Translations under genes and position numbers: made by a program
Notes under the pieces: model-generated
The model's input: only the letters and a program-made list of their open reading frames with translations
Told to the model about the DNA's origin: nothing
The model's database searches: none
Assembly (NCBI RefSeq): GCF_900091855.1
Contig: NZ_FMCH01000636.1
Coordinates: forward strand, 1-40,087
DNA from: Streptomyces sp. DvalAA-14
GTDB lineage: Bacteria; Actinomycetota; Actinomycetes; Streptomycetales; Streptomycetaceae
DNA length: 40,087 bases
Direction: 5' to 3'
Shown: positions 22,637-30,659 of the stretch, piece by piece
Layout: each line of letters opens with the position of its first letter
Numbering within the stretch: the first letter of the stretch is position 1

Positions 22637-23290
22637 CTGAACGGCAGCAGGGGCGGCCGCGGCCGCCGGATCGTGCTCTGGCGGCACGGCCAGACCGCCT
22701 GGAATCTGGAAGACCGCTTCCAGGGCAACACCGACATCGAGCTGACCGAGACCGGCCTGGCGCAAGCGCGCCGCGCCGCCCGGGTGCTGGCCGCGATGAA
22801 GCCGGACGCGATCATCTCCTCCGACCTGCGGCGAGCCGCGGCCACCGCGGCCGAGCTGTCCGCGCTCACCGACCTGCCGGTCGAGCACTACGAGGGCCTG
22901 CGGGAGACGTACGCCGGTGTCTGGCAGGGCCTGACCCACTCCGAGATCGTCGGACGGTTCGGCGAGGAGTACGCCGCGTGGAAGCGCGGCGAGCCGGTGC
23001 GGCGCGGCGGCGGCGAGCTGGAGACCGAGGTCGCCGACCGGGCCGCGCCCGTGGTGCTGGGCGCGGCGGACAAGCTGCCCGACGGCGGCGTGCTGGTCGC
23101 CGTCTGCCACGGCGGCACCATCCGCACCACCATCGGCCGGCTGCTGGGCCTCGATCCGGTCAGCTGGGAATCGCTCGGCGGCCTGTCCAATTGCTGCTGG
23201 TCGGTGCTGGGTGAGGGCGTGCGGGGCTGGCGGCTCAACGAGCACAATGCCGGCAGCCTGCCGGAACCGGTGATCGGCGACGACACGTAG
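22637..23290 (+). CDS. Histidine phosphatase family protein (probable CTG start)
   Basis: A 217-residue phosphoglycerate-mutase-like phosphatase. RIVLWRHGQTAWN carries the phospho-accepting His17. LRETYAGVWQGLTHSEI gives the acid side, and VAVCHGGTIRT holds the second His (158). It lies in the rsfS operon one base after that stop. No ATG, GTG or TTG lies in frame between the rsfS stop and the core strand. A GAGGGAG sits 6 nt before CTG 22637, the point where I recall homologues beginning with N-G-S, so CTG initiation is inferred. A GTG near 22673 would cut the first beta strand. The substrate is unknown; members act on 3-phosphoglycerate, glucosyl-3-phosphoglycerate or other phosphates. Confidence 0.92.
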   Translation: MNGSRGGRGRRIVLWRHGQTAWNLEDRFQGNTDIELTETGLAQARRAARVLAAMKPDAIISSDLRRAAATAAELSALTDLPVEHYEGLRETYAGVWQGLTHSEIVGRFGEEYAAWKRGEPVRRGGGELETEVADRAAPVVLGAADKLPDGGVLVAVCHGGTIRTTIGRLLGLDPVSWESLGGLSNCCWSVLGEGVRGWRLNEHNAGSLPEPVIGDDT

Positions 23291-23497
23291 CGCTGCCGCG
23301 GGGCCGGCCCGGCCGGGCCGAGTTCAGAGGCGCTCCCGGGGGCCGGTGACCTCGCCGGTACCGGCCGGGTTCCGGCCTGGTCCGGGGGCGGTTCCGGCCC
23401 GGCCGCGGCGTGGTCCGGGGGCCACCGGAACGGATTTCGTTTCCGGTGCGCTCACCGGCTATGCTTCTTCTCGTCGCCGCGACAACCGGGCGGACGC

Positions 23498-23570
<73 letters not shown>

Positions 23571-23623
23571 CGAAGGCGATGGGCGAGGTGTGTCTGCGGA
23601 TTGCGCAGACCGTCTCGCCTTCG
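23571..23623 (+). terminator. tRNA-Ala copy 1 terminator
   Basis: CGAAGGCGA (23571-23579) pairs with TCGCCTTCG (23615-23623), with an inner GTCTGCG/CGCAGAC stem. It starts right after the tRNA discriminator base. Confidence 0.85.
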
Positions 23624-23682
23624 TCGTTTCTGCGCGGGCTCCGCCCGCGCGGGGCGGGGGCTTCGCCACCCGCACCCCCTCG

Positions 23683-23773
23683 GTCGGGCGGGGTGGGCCC
23701 GGGGGTTCGCGCACCCGGGGTCGGGCGGGGTGGGCCGGGAGGGCTGGGTGCCGCCTGGGTCGGGCGGGGTGGG
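23683..23773 (+). repeat. G-rich direct repeats, about 38-bp period
   Basis: GTCGGGCGGGGTGGG occurs at about 23683, 23720 and 23759, with GGGAGGGCTGGGTGCC after the last two. A related stretch follows tRNA-Ala copy 2 (near 27998-28060), so these repeats belong to the duplicated segment. Confidence 0.7.
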
Positions 23774-23799
23774 GCGGGAGGGCTGGGTGCCCCCTGGGG

Positions 23800-24732
23800 T
23801 CAGCGGGGGAGCGGGATCTTCGGGTGGGCGCGTTCGGCGCGCTCCGCGATCATCGCCGACAGCGGGCGGCCGTGCAGCGTGCAGCCGATGATCGGGTCCT
23901 GCATCGCCCGCATCCGCTCGATCTGCAGGCGGTCCTCCTCGGCCACCGGCGTGTACGTCACGATCCGGTGCTCGGTCATGCCGTCGATGCTCAGCGAGAT
24001 CGACGTCAGGTTCACGATGCCGATCACCGAGTGCCGGAAGACCTTCACCCGGCGGCCGGGCGCGGCCACGTCGCCGCTCGCCCACAGCCGCGCGAACCAC
24101 GGGCTCTCGCCGGTGAGCCGGGCGATGAACGACTCCCAGGCCGGTTCGCCGACGTGGCGGCCGTAGGTCCTGCGCAACTGCGCCACCATCCACGGCAGCT
24201 CCTCGTCACGGTTGACGAAGGTGGAGCAGCACTGCGGCACGGTGAACAGCTTGTACAGCACATTGCGCTCGTCGCGCTCCACCACCGAGGTCATCGGCCA
24301 CAGCGCCCGGTAGGTGGAGTTCGACGCCACCACGTCGTAGCGCGCGTTGTAGACCGCGGCCGGCAGCGGGTCCAGCGTCTCCAGCACCCGCAGCAGCTCC
24401 GCGCCGACGACCTGCTCGTCGGAGGCCGGTTCGCGCACGAACGGGATGCCGGCCAGCCGGTAGAGGTGCTCGCGCTCGGGGACGTCCAGCTGCAGCACCC
24501 GGGCCACCGCGTCCAGCACCTGCACACTGGCGTTGATCGGGCGTCCCTGCTCCAGCCAGGTGTACCAGGTGACGCCGACCCCGGCGAGCTGCGCGACCTC
24601 CTCGCGGCGCAGCCCAGGGGTGCGCCGCCGGAAGCCCGGGGCCACCCCGACATCCGCCGGAGTGAGGCGGGCGCGGCGGCTGCGGAGGAAGGCGGCGAGT
24701 TCGGTACGGCGGGCGGACGGGGACGGTGGCAT
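23800..24732 (-). CDS. XRE/MmyB-type transcriptional regulator
   Basis: A 310-residue protein. An N-terminal helix-turn-helix (FLRSRRARLTPADVGVAPG, then GLRREEVAQLAGVGVTWYTW, about 15-75) precedes the MmyB-like ligand-binding domain seen in actinobacterial XRE proteins (LPAAVYNARYDVVASNSTYR near 125, FARLWASGDVAAPG, IEHRIVTYTP-like end). Such regulators usually repress a divergent gene and respond to a small ligand, possibly a fatty acid. The divergent MFS exporter gene starts 102 bp away, with inverted repeats between. ATG 24732 has GAGGATGG upstream. Confidence 0.92.
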   Translation of the reverse strand: MPPSPSARRTELAAFLRSRRARLTPADVGVAPGFRRRTPGLRREEVAQLAGVGVTWYTWLEQGRPINASVQVLDAVARVLQLDVPEREHLYRLAGIPFVREPASDEQVVGAELLRVLETLDPLPAAVYNARYDVVASNSTYRALWPMTSVVERDERNVLYKLFTVPQCCSTFVNRDEELPWMVAQLRRTYGRHVGEPAWESFIARLTGESPWFARLWASGDVAAPGRRVKVFRHSVIGIVNLTSISLSIDGMTEHRIVTYTPVAEEDRLQIERMRAMQDPIIGCTLHGRPLSAMIAERAERAHPKIPLPR

Positions 24733-24764
24733 GCTTCCATCCTCACGGACACCGGCACCGGCTG

Positions 24765-24814
24765 CCTGGTGCTCTCAGTACCAGGATCACTGGACTCTCG
24801 TTACCGGTACTGAG
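24765..24814. promoter_or_regulatory. Probable operator between XRE regulator and MFS exporter
   Basis: CTCAGTACC (24774-24782) is the exact inverse of GGTACTGAG (24806-24814), with 23 bp between. Overlapping it, CCTGGT (24765-24770) is inverse to ACCAGG (24780-24785). Either could be the XRE binding site controlling both genes. Confidence 0.6.
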
Positions 24815-24833
24815 GTGGCCGCACGCTCATTGC

Positions 24834-26375
24834 ATGAGCGATCACGTACTGAGCGGCGGATCCCCCGCCGTGGCCGTCCCCACTCCTTCGGCTCCGTCGG
24901 CCCCTGCCCACCGGGGCGGGCGTCCCGAGTCCGGCAGCGAAAGCCCCGGAAGCAGCGGTCGGGCCGGACCACGGTCCGGGCTGCTGCTCGCCACGATCCT
25001 GATGGGCCAGTTCATGGCCCTGCTCGATGTCTTCATCGTCAACGTCGCGGCCCCGACCATCCGCACCGATCTGCACACCTCGGGCGCCGGGCTGCAGCTG
25101 GTGATCGCCGGGTACACCATCGCCTACGCGGTGCTGCTGATCACCGGCGCGCGGCTGGGTGACCTGCTGGGGCACCGGCGGCTGTTCCTGGCCGGGCTGG
25201 CGCTGTTCACCGTCTCCTCGTTGGCCTGCGGCCTGGCCCAGAACACCGGCGAGCTGATCGGCTTCCGCTTCGCCCAGGGCACCGGCTCGGCACTGATGAT
25301 CCCGCAGGTGCTGAGCCTGCTGCAGCTCAACTTCCGCGGCGAGGCCCGTACCCGGGCGATGAGCGTGTACTCGGCGGTGGTCGCGTCCGGCGCCGCGCTC
25401 GGCCAGTCGGTGGGCGGGGTGCTGGTCAGCGCCGACCTGTTCGGCTCCGGCTGGCGGCCGGTGTTCCTGGTCAATGTGCCGATCGGGCTGGTGCTGCTGC
25501 TGATCGCGCCGCGGGTGCTGCCCGCGGACGTGCGCAACGCGCCGGAGCGGCGGCGCGGCCTGGACCTGCCGGGGCTGACCTTGCTGGCCGGCGCCGTCAC
25601 GCTGTTCACGGTTCCGCTGGTGCTCGGCCAGGAGGAGGGCTGGCCGCTGTGGGGCTGGGTGTGCCTGGGCCTGAGCGCGGTGCTGTTCGGGCTGTTCGTC
25701 GCCGTCGAGTCGCGGGTCGCCCGTCGCGGCGGGGCGCCGCTGGTGTCCGCCCGGGTGCTGCGGGCACCGGGCATCGCGCAGGCGATCACGGTGATCATGC
25801 TGTCCATGGCGATCAACGCGGGCTTCCTGTTCGCGGTGGCGCTGCATCTGCAGTCCGGCCTCGGCTTCAGCGCCCTGCGCACCGGGCTGACCTTCGCCGT
25901 CTGCGCGGTCACCTTCGGCGGGATCGGCCTGACCTGGCGGCGGCTGCCGGTGGCCTGGCGCCCGTGGCTTGCGGTGTCCGGGCTGCTGATCGCCGCCGTC
26001 TCGCTGGCCGGCCTCGGACTGGCGCTGCGCGGCGGCGGTGACGGCGGCGGCTGGCTCTACGTGAATCTGCTCGCTCTCGGCCTCGGCCTCGGGCTGGCCT
26101 TCAGCCCGACGTTCACACTGGCGCTGTCCAAGGTCGCGCCGCAGGACGCGGCCGACGCGAGCGGACTGCTGGCGACGGTGACGCAGCTCGGGCAGCTGAT
26201 CGGTGTGGCGACGCTCGGCACGCTGTTCCTGAACCGGCTGGCGCTGCCGGGGGCGCACCCCTCGGTGCACGCGTTCAGCGTGACGTCGGTGGCGCTGGTG
26301 TGCGTCTCGGTCGCGGGCGCGCTGGCGGCGGGGGCCGCCGCGGTGGCGGGCGTCCGCCGGCGGGCCGCGCACTGA
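24834..26375 (+). CDS. MFS drug-efflux transporter, DHA2 type
   Basis: A 513-residue protein with about 14 hydrophobic segments, the DHA2 (EmrB/QacA) layout. MGQFMALLDVFIVNVAAPTI is helix 1 with the Asp common in this group. GARLGDLLGHRRLFLAG is motif A, and VVASGAALGQSVGG is motif C of drug/H+ antiporters. It exports small hydrophobic compounds with proton influx. The N-terminal 50 residues are Pro/Ser/Gly-rich and cytoplasmic. ATG 24834 is used; the ribosome-binding site is poor (GAGG is 20 nt away). It is divergent from the XRE gene, which likely represses it. Confidence 0.92.
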   Translation: MSDHVLSGGSPAVAVPTPSAPSAPAHRGGRPESGSESPGSSGRAGPRSGLLLATILMGQFMALLDVFIVNVAAPTIRTDLHTSGAGLQLVIAGYTIAYAVLLITGARLGDLLGHRRLFLAGLALFTVSSLACGLAQNTGELIGFRFAQGTGSALMIPQVLSLLQLNFRGEARTRAMSVYSAVVASGAALGQSVGGVLVSADLFGSGWRPVFLVNVPIGLVLLLIAPRVLPADVRNAPERRRGLDLPGLTLLAGAVTLFTVPLVLGQEEGWPLWGWVCLGLSAVLFGLFVAVESRVARRGGAPLVSARVLRAPGIAQAITVIMLSMAINAGFLFAVALHLQSGLGFSALRTGLTFAVCAVTFGGIGLTWRRLPVAWRPWLAVSGLLIAAVSLAGLGLALRGGGDGGGWLYVNLLALGLGLGLAFSPTFTLALSKVAPQDAADASGLLATVTQLGQLIGVATLGTLFLNRLALPGAHPSVHAFSVTSVALVCVSVAGALAAGAAAVAGVRRRAAH

Positions 26376-26433
26376 TCTTCTCCGGGGCGGGCCGGGCCGG
26401 GCCGGGCGGGGGCGGGTGAGGCGGTGTGAGGCG

Positions 26434-26463
26434 GGGTGGCCGGACGCCGGAGCCCGGCCACCC
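26434..26463. terminator. Bidirectional terminator between MFS and OYE genes
   Basis: GGGTGGCCGG (26434-26443) pairs with CCGGCCACCC (26454-26463), 10 bp, 10-nt loop. It ends 7 bp from the stop codon of the convergent reductase gene. Confidence 0.7.
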
Positions 26464-26469
26464 CCGGGC

Positions 26470-27540
26470 TCACCCGTCCAGCGCCGGGTAGTCGGTGTAG
26501 CCCCGCTCGTCGCCGCCGTAGAAGGTGGCCCGGTCCGGGGTGTTGAAGGGGCCGCCCGCCCGGAGCCGGCGGGGCAGGTCGGGGTTGGCGAGGAAGAGGG
26601 CACCGTAGGACAGCATGTCGGCGGTGCCGTCCTCGATCAGCGTCAGCTCCTCGGGCCCGGAAGGGCGGCCCACGGTCCGGGCGTTGAGGATCAGCACCCC
26701 GCTGAACCGCTTGCGCAGCTCCAGGGTCAGCGCGCGGTCCGCGCTCTCGGTGAGGTGCAGATAGGCCGGGCCGATCTCCTCCAGGGCGCGTACCAGGGCG
26801 AGGTAGGTCGGGTCCGGGTCGGGCTCGTCGATGTCGCCGAGCGGATTGCCGGGGGAGATGCGCAGACCGGTACGGTCCGCGCCGATCGCGTCGGCCACCG
26901 CCCGGACCAGCTCGACCGCGAACCGGCCCCGGCCCTCGTGGTCGCCGCCCCAGGCGTCGGTGCGGAGGTTGGAGTTGGGCGCCAGGAACTGGTGGACGAG
27001 GTAGCCGTTGGCGCCGTGCACCTCGACCCCGTCGAACCCGGCCCGGATCGCGTTGCGCGCGGCGGCCACGTGGTCGGCGATGGTCCGGCGGATACCGTCC
27101 TCGTCCAGCGCGACCGGGACCACGTACTCCCGCGGGCCGTCGGCGGTGTAGATCCGGCCCTGGGGGGCGACCGGGGAGGCGCTGACCGGCACCAGCCCGT
27201 GCGGTGACACGGACGGGTGGCCGATCCGCCCGGTGTGCATCAGCTGGGCGAAGATCCGGCCGCCGGCGGTGTGCACGGCGTCGGTGACCTTGCGCCAGGC
27301 GGCGACCTGCTCCGCGCTGTGCAGCCCGGGGGTGTCCGGGTAGCCCTGCCCGGCGGGCGACGGTTGGGTGCCCTCGGTGATGATCAGCCCGGCGGACGCG
27401 CGCTGCCCGTAGTACGCCACGGCCGCCTCGGTCGGGCTGAGCCCCGGCCCGTACGCCCGGCTGCGGGTCATCGGCGCCATGACGATCCGGTTGGCCAGGC
27501 GCAGGCCCGCCAGGTCGATGGGGTCGAACGCGGTGGTCAC
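26470..27540 (-). CDS. Old Yellow Enzyme family alkene reductase (NemA-like)
   Basis: A 356-residue FMN-binding TIM barrel. It begins FDPIDLAGLRLANRIVMAPM, with TRSRA after it. QLMHTGRIGHPS is the Q-L-x-H-x-G strand, and the active-site GVEVHGANGYLVHQFLAP holds His and Asn. RISPGNP and YGALFLANPDLPRRL bind the FMN phosphate. Such enzymes reduce activated C=C bonds, nitroesters or quinones with NADPH, a detoxification role. GTG 27540 is chosen because GGAGG sits 6 nt ahead and the family starts there; the frame continues upstream into the tRNA region. It runs convergent to the MFS gene. Confidence 0.94.
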   Translation of the reverse strand: MTTAFDPIDLAGLRLANRIVMAPMTRSRAYGPGLSPTEAAVAYYGQRASAGLIITEGTQPSPAGQGYPDTPGLHSAEQVAAWRKVTDAVHTAGGRIFAQLMHTGRIGHPSVSPHGLVPVSASPVAPQGRIYTADGPREYVVPVALDEDGIRRTIADHVAAARNAIRAGFDGVEVHGANGYLVHQFLAPNSNLRTDAWGGDHEGRGRFAVELVRAVADAIGADRTGLRISPGNPLGDIDEPDPDPTYLALVRALEEIGPAYLHLTESADRALTLELRKRFSGVLILNARTVGRPSGPEELTLIEDGTADMLSYGALFLANPDLPRRLRAGGPFNTPDRATFYGGDERGYTDYPALDG

Positions 27541-27747
27541 AGCGCCCTCCAGGCTCGGCGTCCGGCCGGCCCCGAGCGGTCGGCCGCGCCCACCGTAACC
27601 CGGCAACCGCCCCTGGATTGTTGACGGTTCATGAACTCCGCCGCAGCGGGAAAACCCGCCCGGGCCCCACCCGGTCCTCGCCGGCCCGGCCCTGGCCCGT
27701 CCTCCTGGAACCCCGAGGTCGCGGCCCCCCGCGCCCGCGAATCGGAT

Positions 27748-27776
27748 TTGCAGGACCACCCCGGCAGCCGTGTAAA
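27748..27776 (+). promoter_or_regulatory. Possible promoter of tRNA-Ala copy 2
   Basis: TTGCAG (27748-27753), 17 bp, then TGTAAA (27771-27776), or TAAAGT at 27773-27778. The start would lie about 30 nt before the tRNA. The copy-1 upstream region is different beyond the last few bases. Confidence 0.45.
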
Positions 27777-27812
27777 GTACCCCAAGTCGCCGGGCCACGG
27801 CCCGACGGACGC

Positions 27813-27885
<73 letters not shown>

Positions 27886-27938
27886 CGAAGGCGATGGGCG
27901 AGGTGTGTCTGCGGATCGCGCAGACCGCCTCGCCTTCG
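27886..27938 (+). terminator. tRNA-Ala copy 2 terminator
   Basis: CGAAGGCGA (27886-27894) pairs with TCGCCTTCG (27930-27938) with the inner GTCTGCG/CGCAGAC stem. It differs from the copy-1 terminator at only two bases, in the loop and inner segment. Confidence 0.85.
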
Positions 27939-28160
27939 TCGTTTCTGCGCGGGCTCCGCCGGCGCAGAGCGAGGGCTTCGCCACCCGCACCCCCCGGGGG
28001 TCGGGCAGGGTGGGCCCGGGGGTTCGCGCACCCCTCGGTCGGGCGGGGCGGGCCCCGGGTGGGGGCGGCGGGCATGCGCGGGGGGACGGACGCTGGTTTC
28101 ATGGGGCTCGGCGTGCCTGGACCCGTCTGCCGCGAGCAGCCCGAGCAGGGAGTACGAACC

Positions 28161-29003
28161 GTGAGTACACCGTCGAGCACCCTCATTCGCCCGCAGTTCA
28201 GGACCATCGACGGCTTGTCCGTCCGGTTCGCCGAGGGCGGGCAGGGCCGCCAGGACGCCATTTTGCTGAGCCCGTGGCCGGAGAGCGTGCTGGCGTTCGA
28301 ACAGGTGTGGGCCCAGTTGGGTGATCAGGCGCACCTGATCGCCGTCGACCCGCCCGGCTTCGGGCAGTCGGAGCGGCGCGACGAGCTGATGAATCCGCAG
28401 GCGATGGGTGACTTCATCATCCGGGTCGCCGATGCCTTCGGGCTGGAGAACCCGCACCTCGTCGGCCCCGACATCGGCACTTCCTCGACCCTGTTCGCCG
28501 CGGCCGCGCAGCCGGGCCGCTTCCGCAGCCTGTTCATCGGCAGTGGCGGCGCCGCGGTCCCGCTCCAGCTGGCCGGAGTGCTGAAGGAGTGGGTCGAGGC
28601 CCCGGACGTGGAGCCGTACCGGCGGATGGACGGGCGCGACATCGTCAGCGCGGCGCTCAGCACCATCGAGGGCTACACGCCGTCGCCGGAGATCCGCGAG
28701 GACTACCTCTCCTCCTACGAGGGCGACCGCTTCCTGCACACGTTGCCCTACGCCCGTGCCTACCCCGACCAGCTGCCGGTGCTGGCCGAGCTGCTCCCGG
28801 GCATCGAGACCCCGGTGAGCATCGTCCAGGGCCGCGGCGACCAGGTCGTGCCGTCGGCGAACGCCGAATTCCTGCACTCGCGGCTGCCGCACAGCCGGGT
28901 CGACCTCATCGACGGCGCGGGCCACTTCTGCTGGGAGGAGAAGCCGGACGCCTACGCGGCGCTTGTCACGGCCTGGTGGAACCAGGGTTACACCGAGGTG
29001 TGA
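28161..29003 (+). CDS. Alpha/beta hydrolase with Asp nucleophile (epoxide hydrolase / dehalogenase-like)
   Basis: A 280-residue alpha/beta hydrolase. LIAVDPPGFGQSERRDEL is the strand-loop before the nucleophile elbow. The elbow reads VGPDIGTSS, so the nucleophile is Asp104 rather than Ser, as in epoxide hydrolases and haloalkane dehalogenases. IVQGRGDQVVPSANAEF carries the acid and GAGHFCWEEKPDAY the His255. No signal peptide. GTG 28161 has AGGGAG ahead and begins just before the core; the frame is open far upstream through the tRNA. It lies on the opposite strand to the MarR gene, which converges on it. The substrate is unknown. Confidence 0.9.
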   Translation: MSTPSSTLIRPQFRTIDGLSVRFAEGGQGRQDAILLSPWPESVLAFEQVWAQLGDQAHLIAVDPPGFGQSERRDELMNPQAMGDFIIRVADAFGLENPHLVGPDIGTSSTLFAAAAQPGRFRSLFIGSGGAAVPLQLAGVLKEWVEAPDVEPYRRMDGRDIVSAALSTIEGYTPSPEIREDYLSSYEGDRFLHTLPYARAYPDQLPVLAELLPGIETPVSIVQGRGDQVVPSANAEFLHSRLPHSRVDLIDGAGHFCWEEKPDAYAALVTAWWNQGYTEV

Positions 29004-29093
29004 CAGCCCGGCCCGCTCCGGCGCCGGCCCGGCCCAGCGGCCCCAGCGGCCCCAGCGGCCCCAGCGGCCCGAGCGGAACTCCCGGCGGGACTT

Positions 29094-29555
29094 TCAGCAG
29101 GACTCCTCCGCGCGGCACGCCTCGCCGTTGAGGGCCTGCTGCAGCATGCCGTGCAGCGCCTCGCGCTGCTCCGGCCCGAGAGCCGCCAGTACCTCGTTCT
29201 CCGCCGCGGCGATGGCGAATTCCGCCCTGGCGAGTCGCTCGATGCCCGCTTCGGTCAGCTCCACGATGTGCCGTCGGCGGTCCTCGGGGGAGCGCCGGCG
29301 CTCGATCAGGCCGTCGGCCTCCAGATCGTTGAGCAGACCGACGACATTCGTCCCGTCCATGTCCAGCGTCTTGGCCAGGACCTGTTGAGCGCTGCCGCCG
29401 CGCTCCCGCAGCACCGTCATGGCGACGAAGTGCCGGGTCCGCAGTCCCAGGGGGGCCAGCAGGGACTCCGAGCGCAGCCGGATGCGGCGTGCCAGGAACT
29501 CCAGCAGCGCGCCGGAGAGGTGAACCGGCTGGTTGAGGACGGGCAAGGGGTCCAT
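29094..29555 (-). CDS. MarR family transcriptional regulator
   Basis: A 153-residue winged-helix protein. PLGLRTRHFVAMTVLRERGG, then QQVLAKTLDMDGTNVVGLLN (recognition helix) and the wing GLIERRRSPEDRRRHIVELT are classic MarR. It is divergent from the azoreductase gene (86 bp apart) and likely represses it and itself, releasing DNA on binding quinones or phenolics (known for related pairs). The ATG at 29555 has no Shine-Dalgarno; TAGACT lies 6 nt ahead, so a leaderless start is probable. The C-terminus has two Cys-containing segments (GEACRAEESC), so redox sensing is possible. Confidence 0.93.
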   Translation of the reverse strand: MDPLPVLNQPVHLSGALLEFLARRIRLRSESLLAPLGLRTRHFVAMTVLRERGGSAQQVLAKTLDMDGTNVVGLLNDLEADGLIERRRSPEDRRRHIVELTEAGIERLARAEFAIAAAENEVLAALGPEQREALHGMLQQALNGEACRAEESC

Positions 29556-29561
29556 ACCGGC

Positions 29562-29567
29562 AGTCTA
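29562..29567 (-). promoter_or_regulatory. -10 hexamer for leaderless marR-type gene
   Basis: On the minus strand TAGACT ends 6 nt before the ATG at 29555. Confidence 0.45.
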
Positions 29568-29578
29568 CCCACGCGGGT

Positions 29579-29620
29579 CCTATTTATAGGTGTGCTATAT
29601 ATGGTTTGCGTTGCACAAAC
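29579..29620. promoter_or_regulatory. Probable MarR operator region before azoR
   Basis: GTTTGCGTTGCACAAAC (29604-29620) has 5-bp inverted arms, 22 bp before the azoR ATG. An imperfect palindrome CCTATTTATAGG (29579-29590) lies further up. The stretch is markedly AT-rich (GTGCTATATATGG), unlike its surroundings. Confidence 0.6.
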
Positions 29621-29641
29621 TAATAGCGAAGGGTTAACGAC

Positions 29642-30289
29642 ATGTCCCATCTGCTGCACATCGACTCGAGCATTCAGGGCGACCGCTCCGTCAGCCGCCG
29701 GCTCACCGCCCGCGCCGCCGAGGTCTGGCGCGCCGCGCATCCCGGCGGCACCGTGACGTACCGCGACCTCGGGCAGCACCCGCTGCCGCACCTGGACGCC
29801 GACGGCGGCCTGGCCAGGGTCACGCCGCGTGACCAGCACACTCCCGCGCAAGCTGCGTCCTGGGCGCTGACCGAGGAGCTGGTCGGCGAGATCAAGGAGG
29901 CCGATGTCGTGCTGCTGGGCCTGCCGCTCTACAACTACGGCGCCCCCAGCAGCATCAAGACCTGGATCGACCACCTCATGGCGCCGGGCCTCGCCTACGA
30001 CCGGGAGAACCAGACGGGGCTGCTGGCCGGTCGCGATCTGGTGGTCATCGCCACCCGGGGCGGCGGTTATGGCGCCGGCACGCCGCGTGAGGGCTGGGAC
30101 CACGCGGAGGCGTGGCTGCCGCACGGCTTGTCCATCACCGGCCTGGAGCCGCGCTTCATCACCGCCGAGCTGACCCTTGCCAAGGTGACTCCCGCCATGG
30201 CCGGCCTTATCCCGCTGGCCGAGCAGAGCCTGGCCCAGGCCGAGGTCGCCGTGGACGCCCTCTGGCCGGCCGCGGCCCCGGCGGTCTGA
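29642..30289 (+). CDS. azoR: FMN-dependent NADH-azoreductase / quinone reductase
   Basis: A 215-residue flavodoxin-fold protein. HLLHIDSSIQGDRSVSRRLT is the FMN-phosphate loop. VVLLGLPLYNYGAPSSIKTW binds the isoalloxazine (P-x-YNxxxPxxLKxW type), and VVIATRGGGYGAG follows. AzoR enzymes reduce quinones and azo dyes with NADH as protection from thiol-reactive stress. AAGGG lies before ATG 29642. The divergent MarR gene and the AT-rich palindrome region between them form an inducible detoxification module. A strong terminator follows. Confidence 0.92.
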   Translation: MSHLLHIDSSIQGDRSVSRRLTARAAEVWRAAHPGGTVTYRDLGQHPLPHLDADGGLARVTPRDQHTPAQAASWALTEELVGEIKEADVVLLGLPLYNYGAPSSIKTWIDHLMAPGLAYDRENQTGLLAGRDLVVIATRGGGYGAGTPREGWDHAEAWLPHGLSITGLEPRFITAELTLAKVTPAMAGLIPLAEQSLAQAEVAVDALWPAAAPAV

Positions 30290-30308
30290 CGCTTCCTTCC
30301 CGACGTCC

Positions 30309-30336
30309 GGGGCCCGCGGTGAACGCCGCGGGCCCC
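30309..30336 (+). terminator. azoR terminator
   Basis: GGGGCCCGCGG (30309-30319) pairs perfectly with CCGCGGGCCCC (30326-30336), loop TGAACG, 20 nt after the azoR stop. Confidence 0.85.
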
Positions 30337-30505
30337 GCGTACGTATGGTGTACGGCCTTGTCCGCGCAGCCTGTTGGCGTGGGCGGAGCGCTGCTAGCGT
30401 CGATCGCGATGGACGGGAAGCGGAACGTTGGAGTCCGCAAGGGACTTGAAACGTCAGGGGGTTGGGGATGCGAGGCGGGGCGGTGCGGCATGCCCGGAAA
30501 TGTGC

Positions 30506-30526
30506 GGAACTGACAGTTCCTTGACC
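30506..30526. promoter_or_regulatory. Inverted repeat and -35-like box before the S53 peptidase gene
   Basis: GGAACTGACAGTTCC (30506-30520) has perfect 6-bp arms, followed at once by TTGACC (30521-30526). No clear -10 lies 17 nt on. The rest of 30337-30659 holds no convincing gene; a TAGCGT at 30395-30400 is another possible -10. Confidence 0.45.
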
Positions 30527-30659
30527 TGCTCTTGGGGAAAACATGCCCCTGACATGAACTGATCAGCGAAAGAGTATCGCTCTGCGGTACCAGCCGTACG
30601 CATAGCGGCAATCGCGGCGACACCGCATCATGCTGCAACTCGCTTCGCATGGGGGTTTC

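Noticed and set aside
30409-30513. Possible 34-codon gene (MDGKRNVGVRK...) before the S53 gene
   Set aside because: No ribosome-binding site, odd composition, and overlap with the candidate promoter region.
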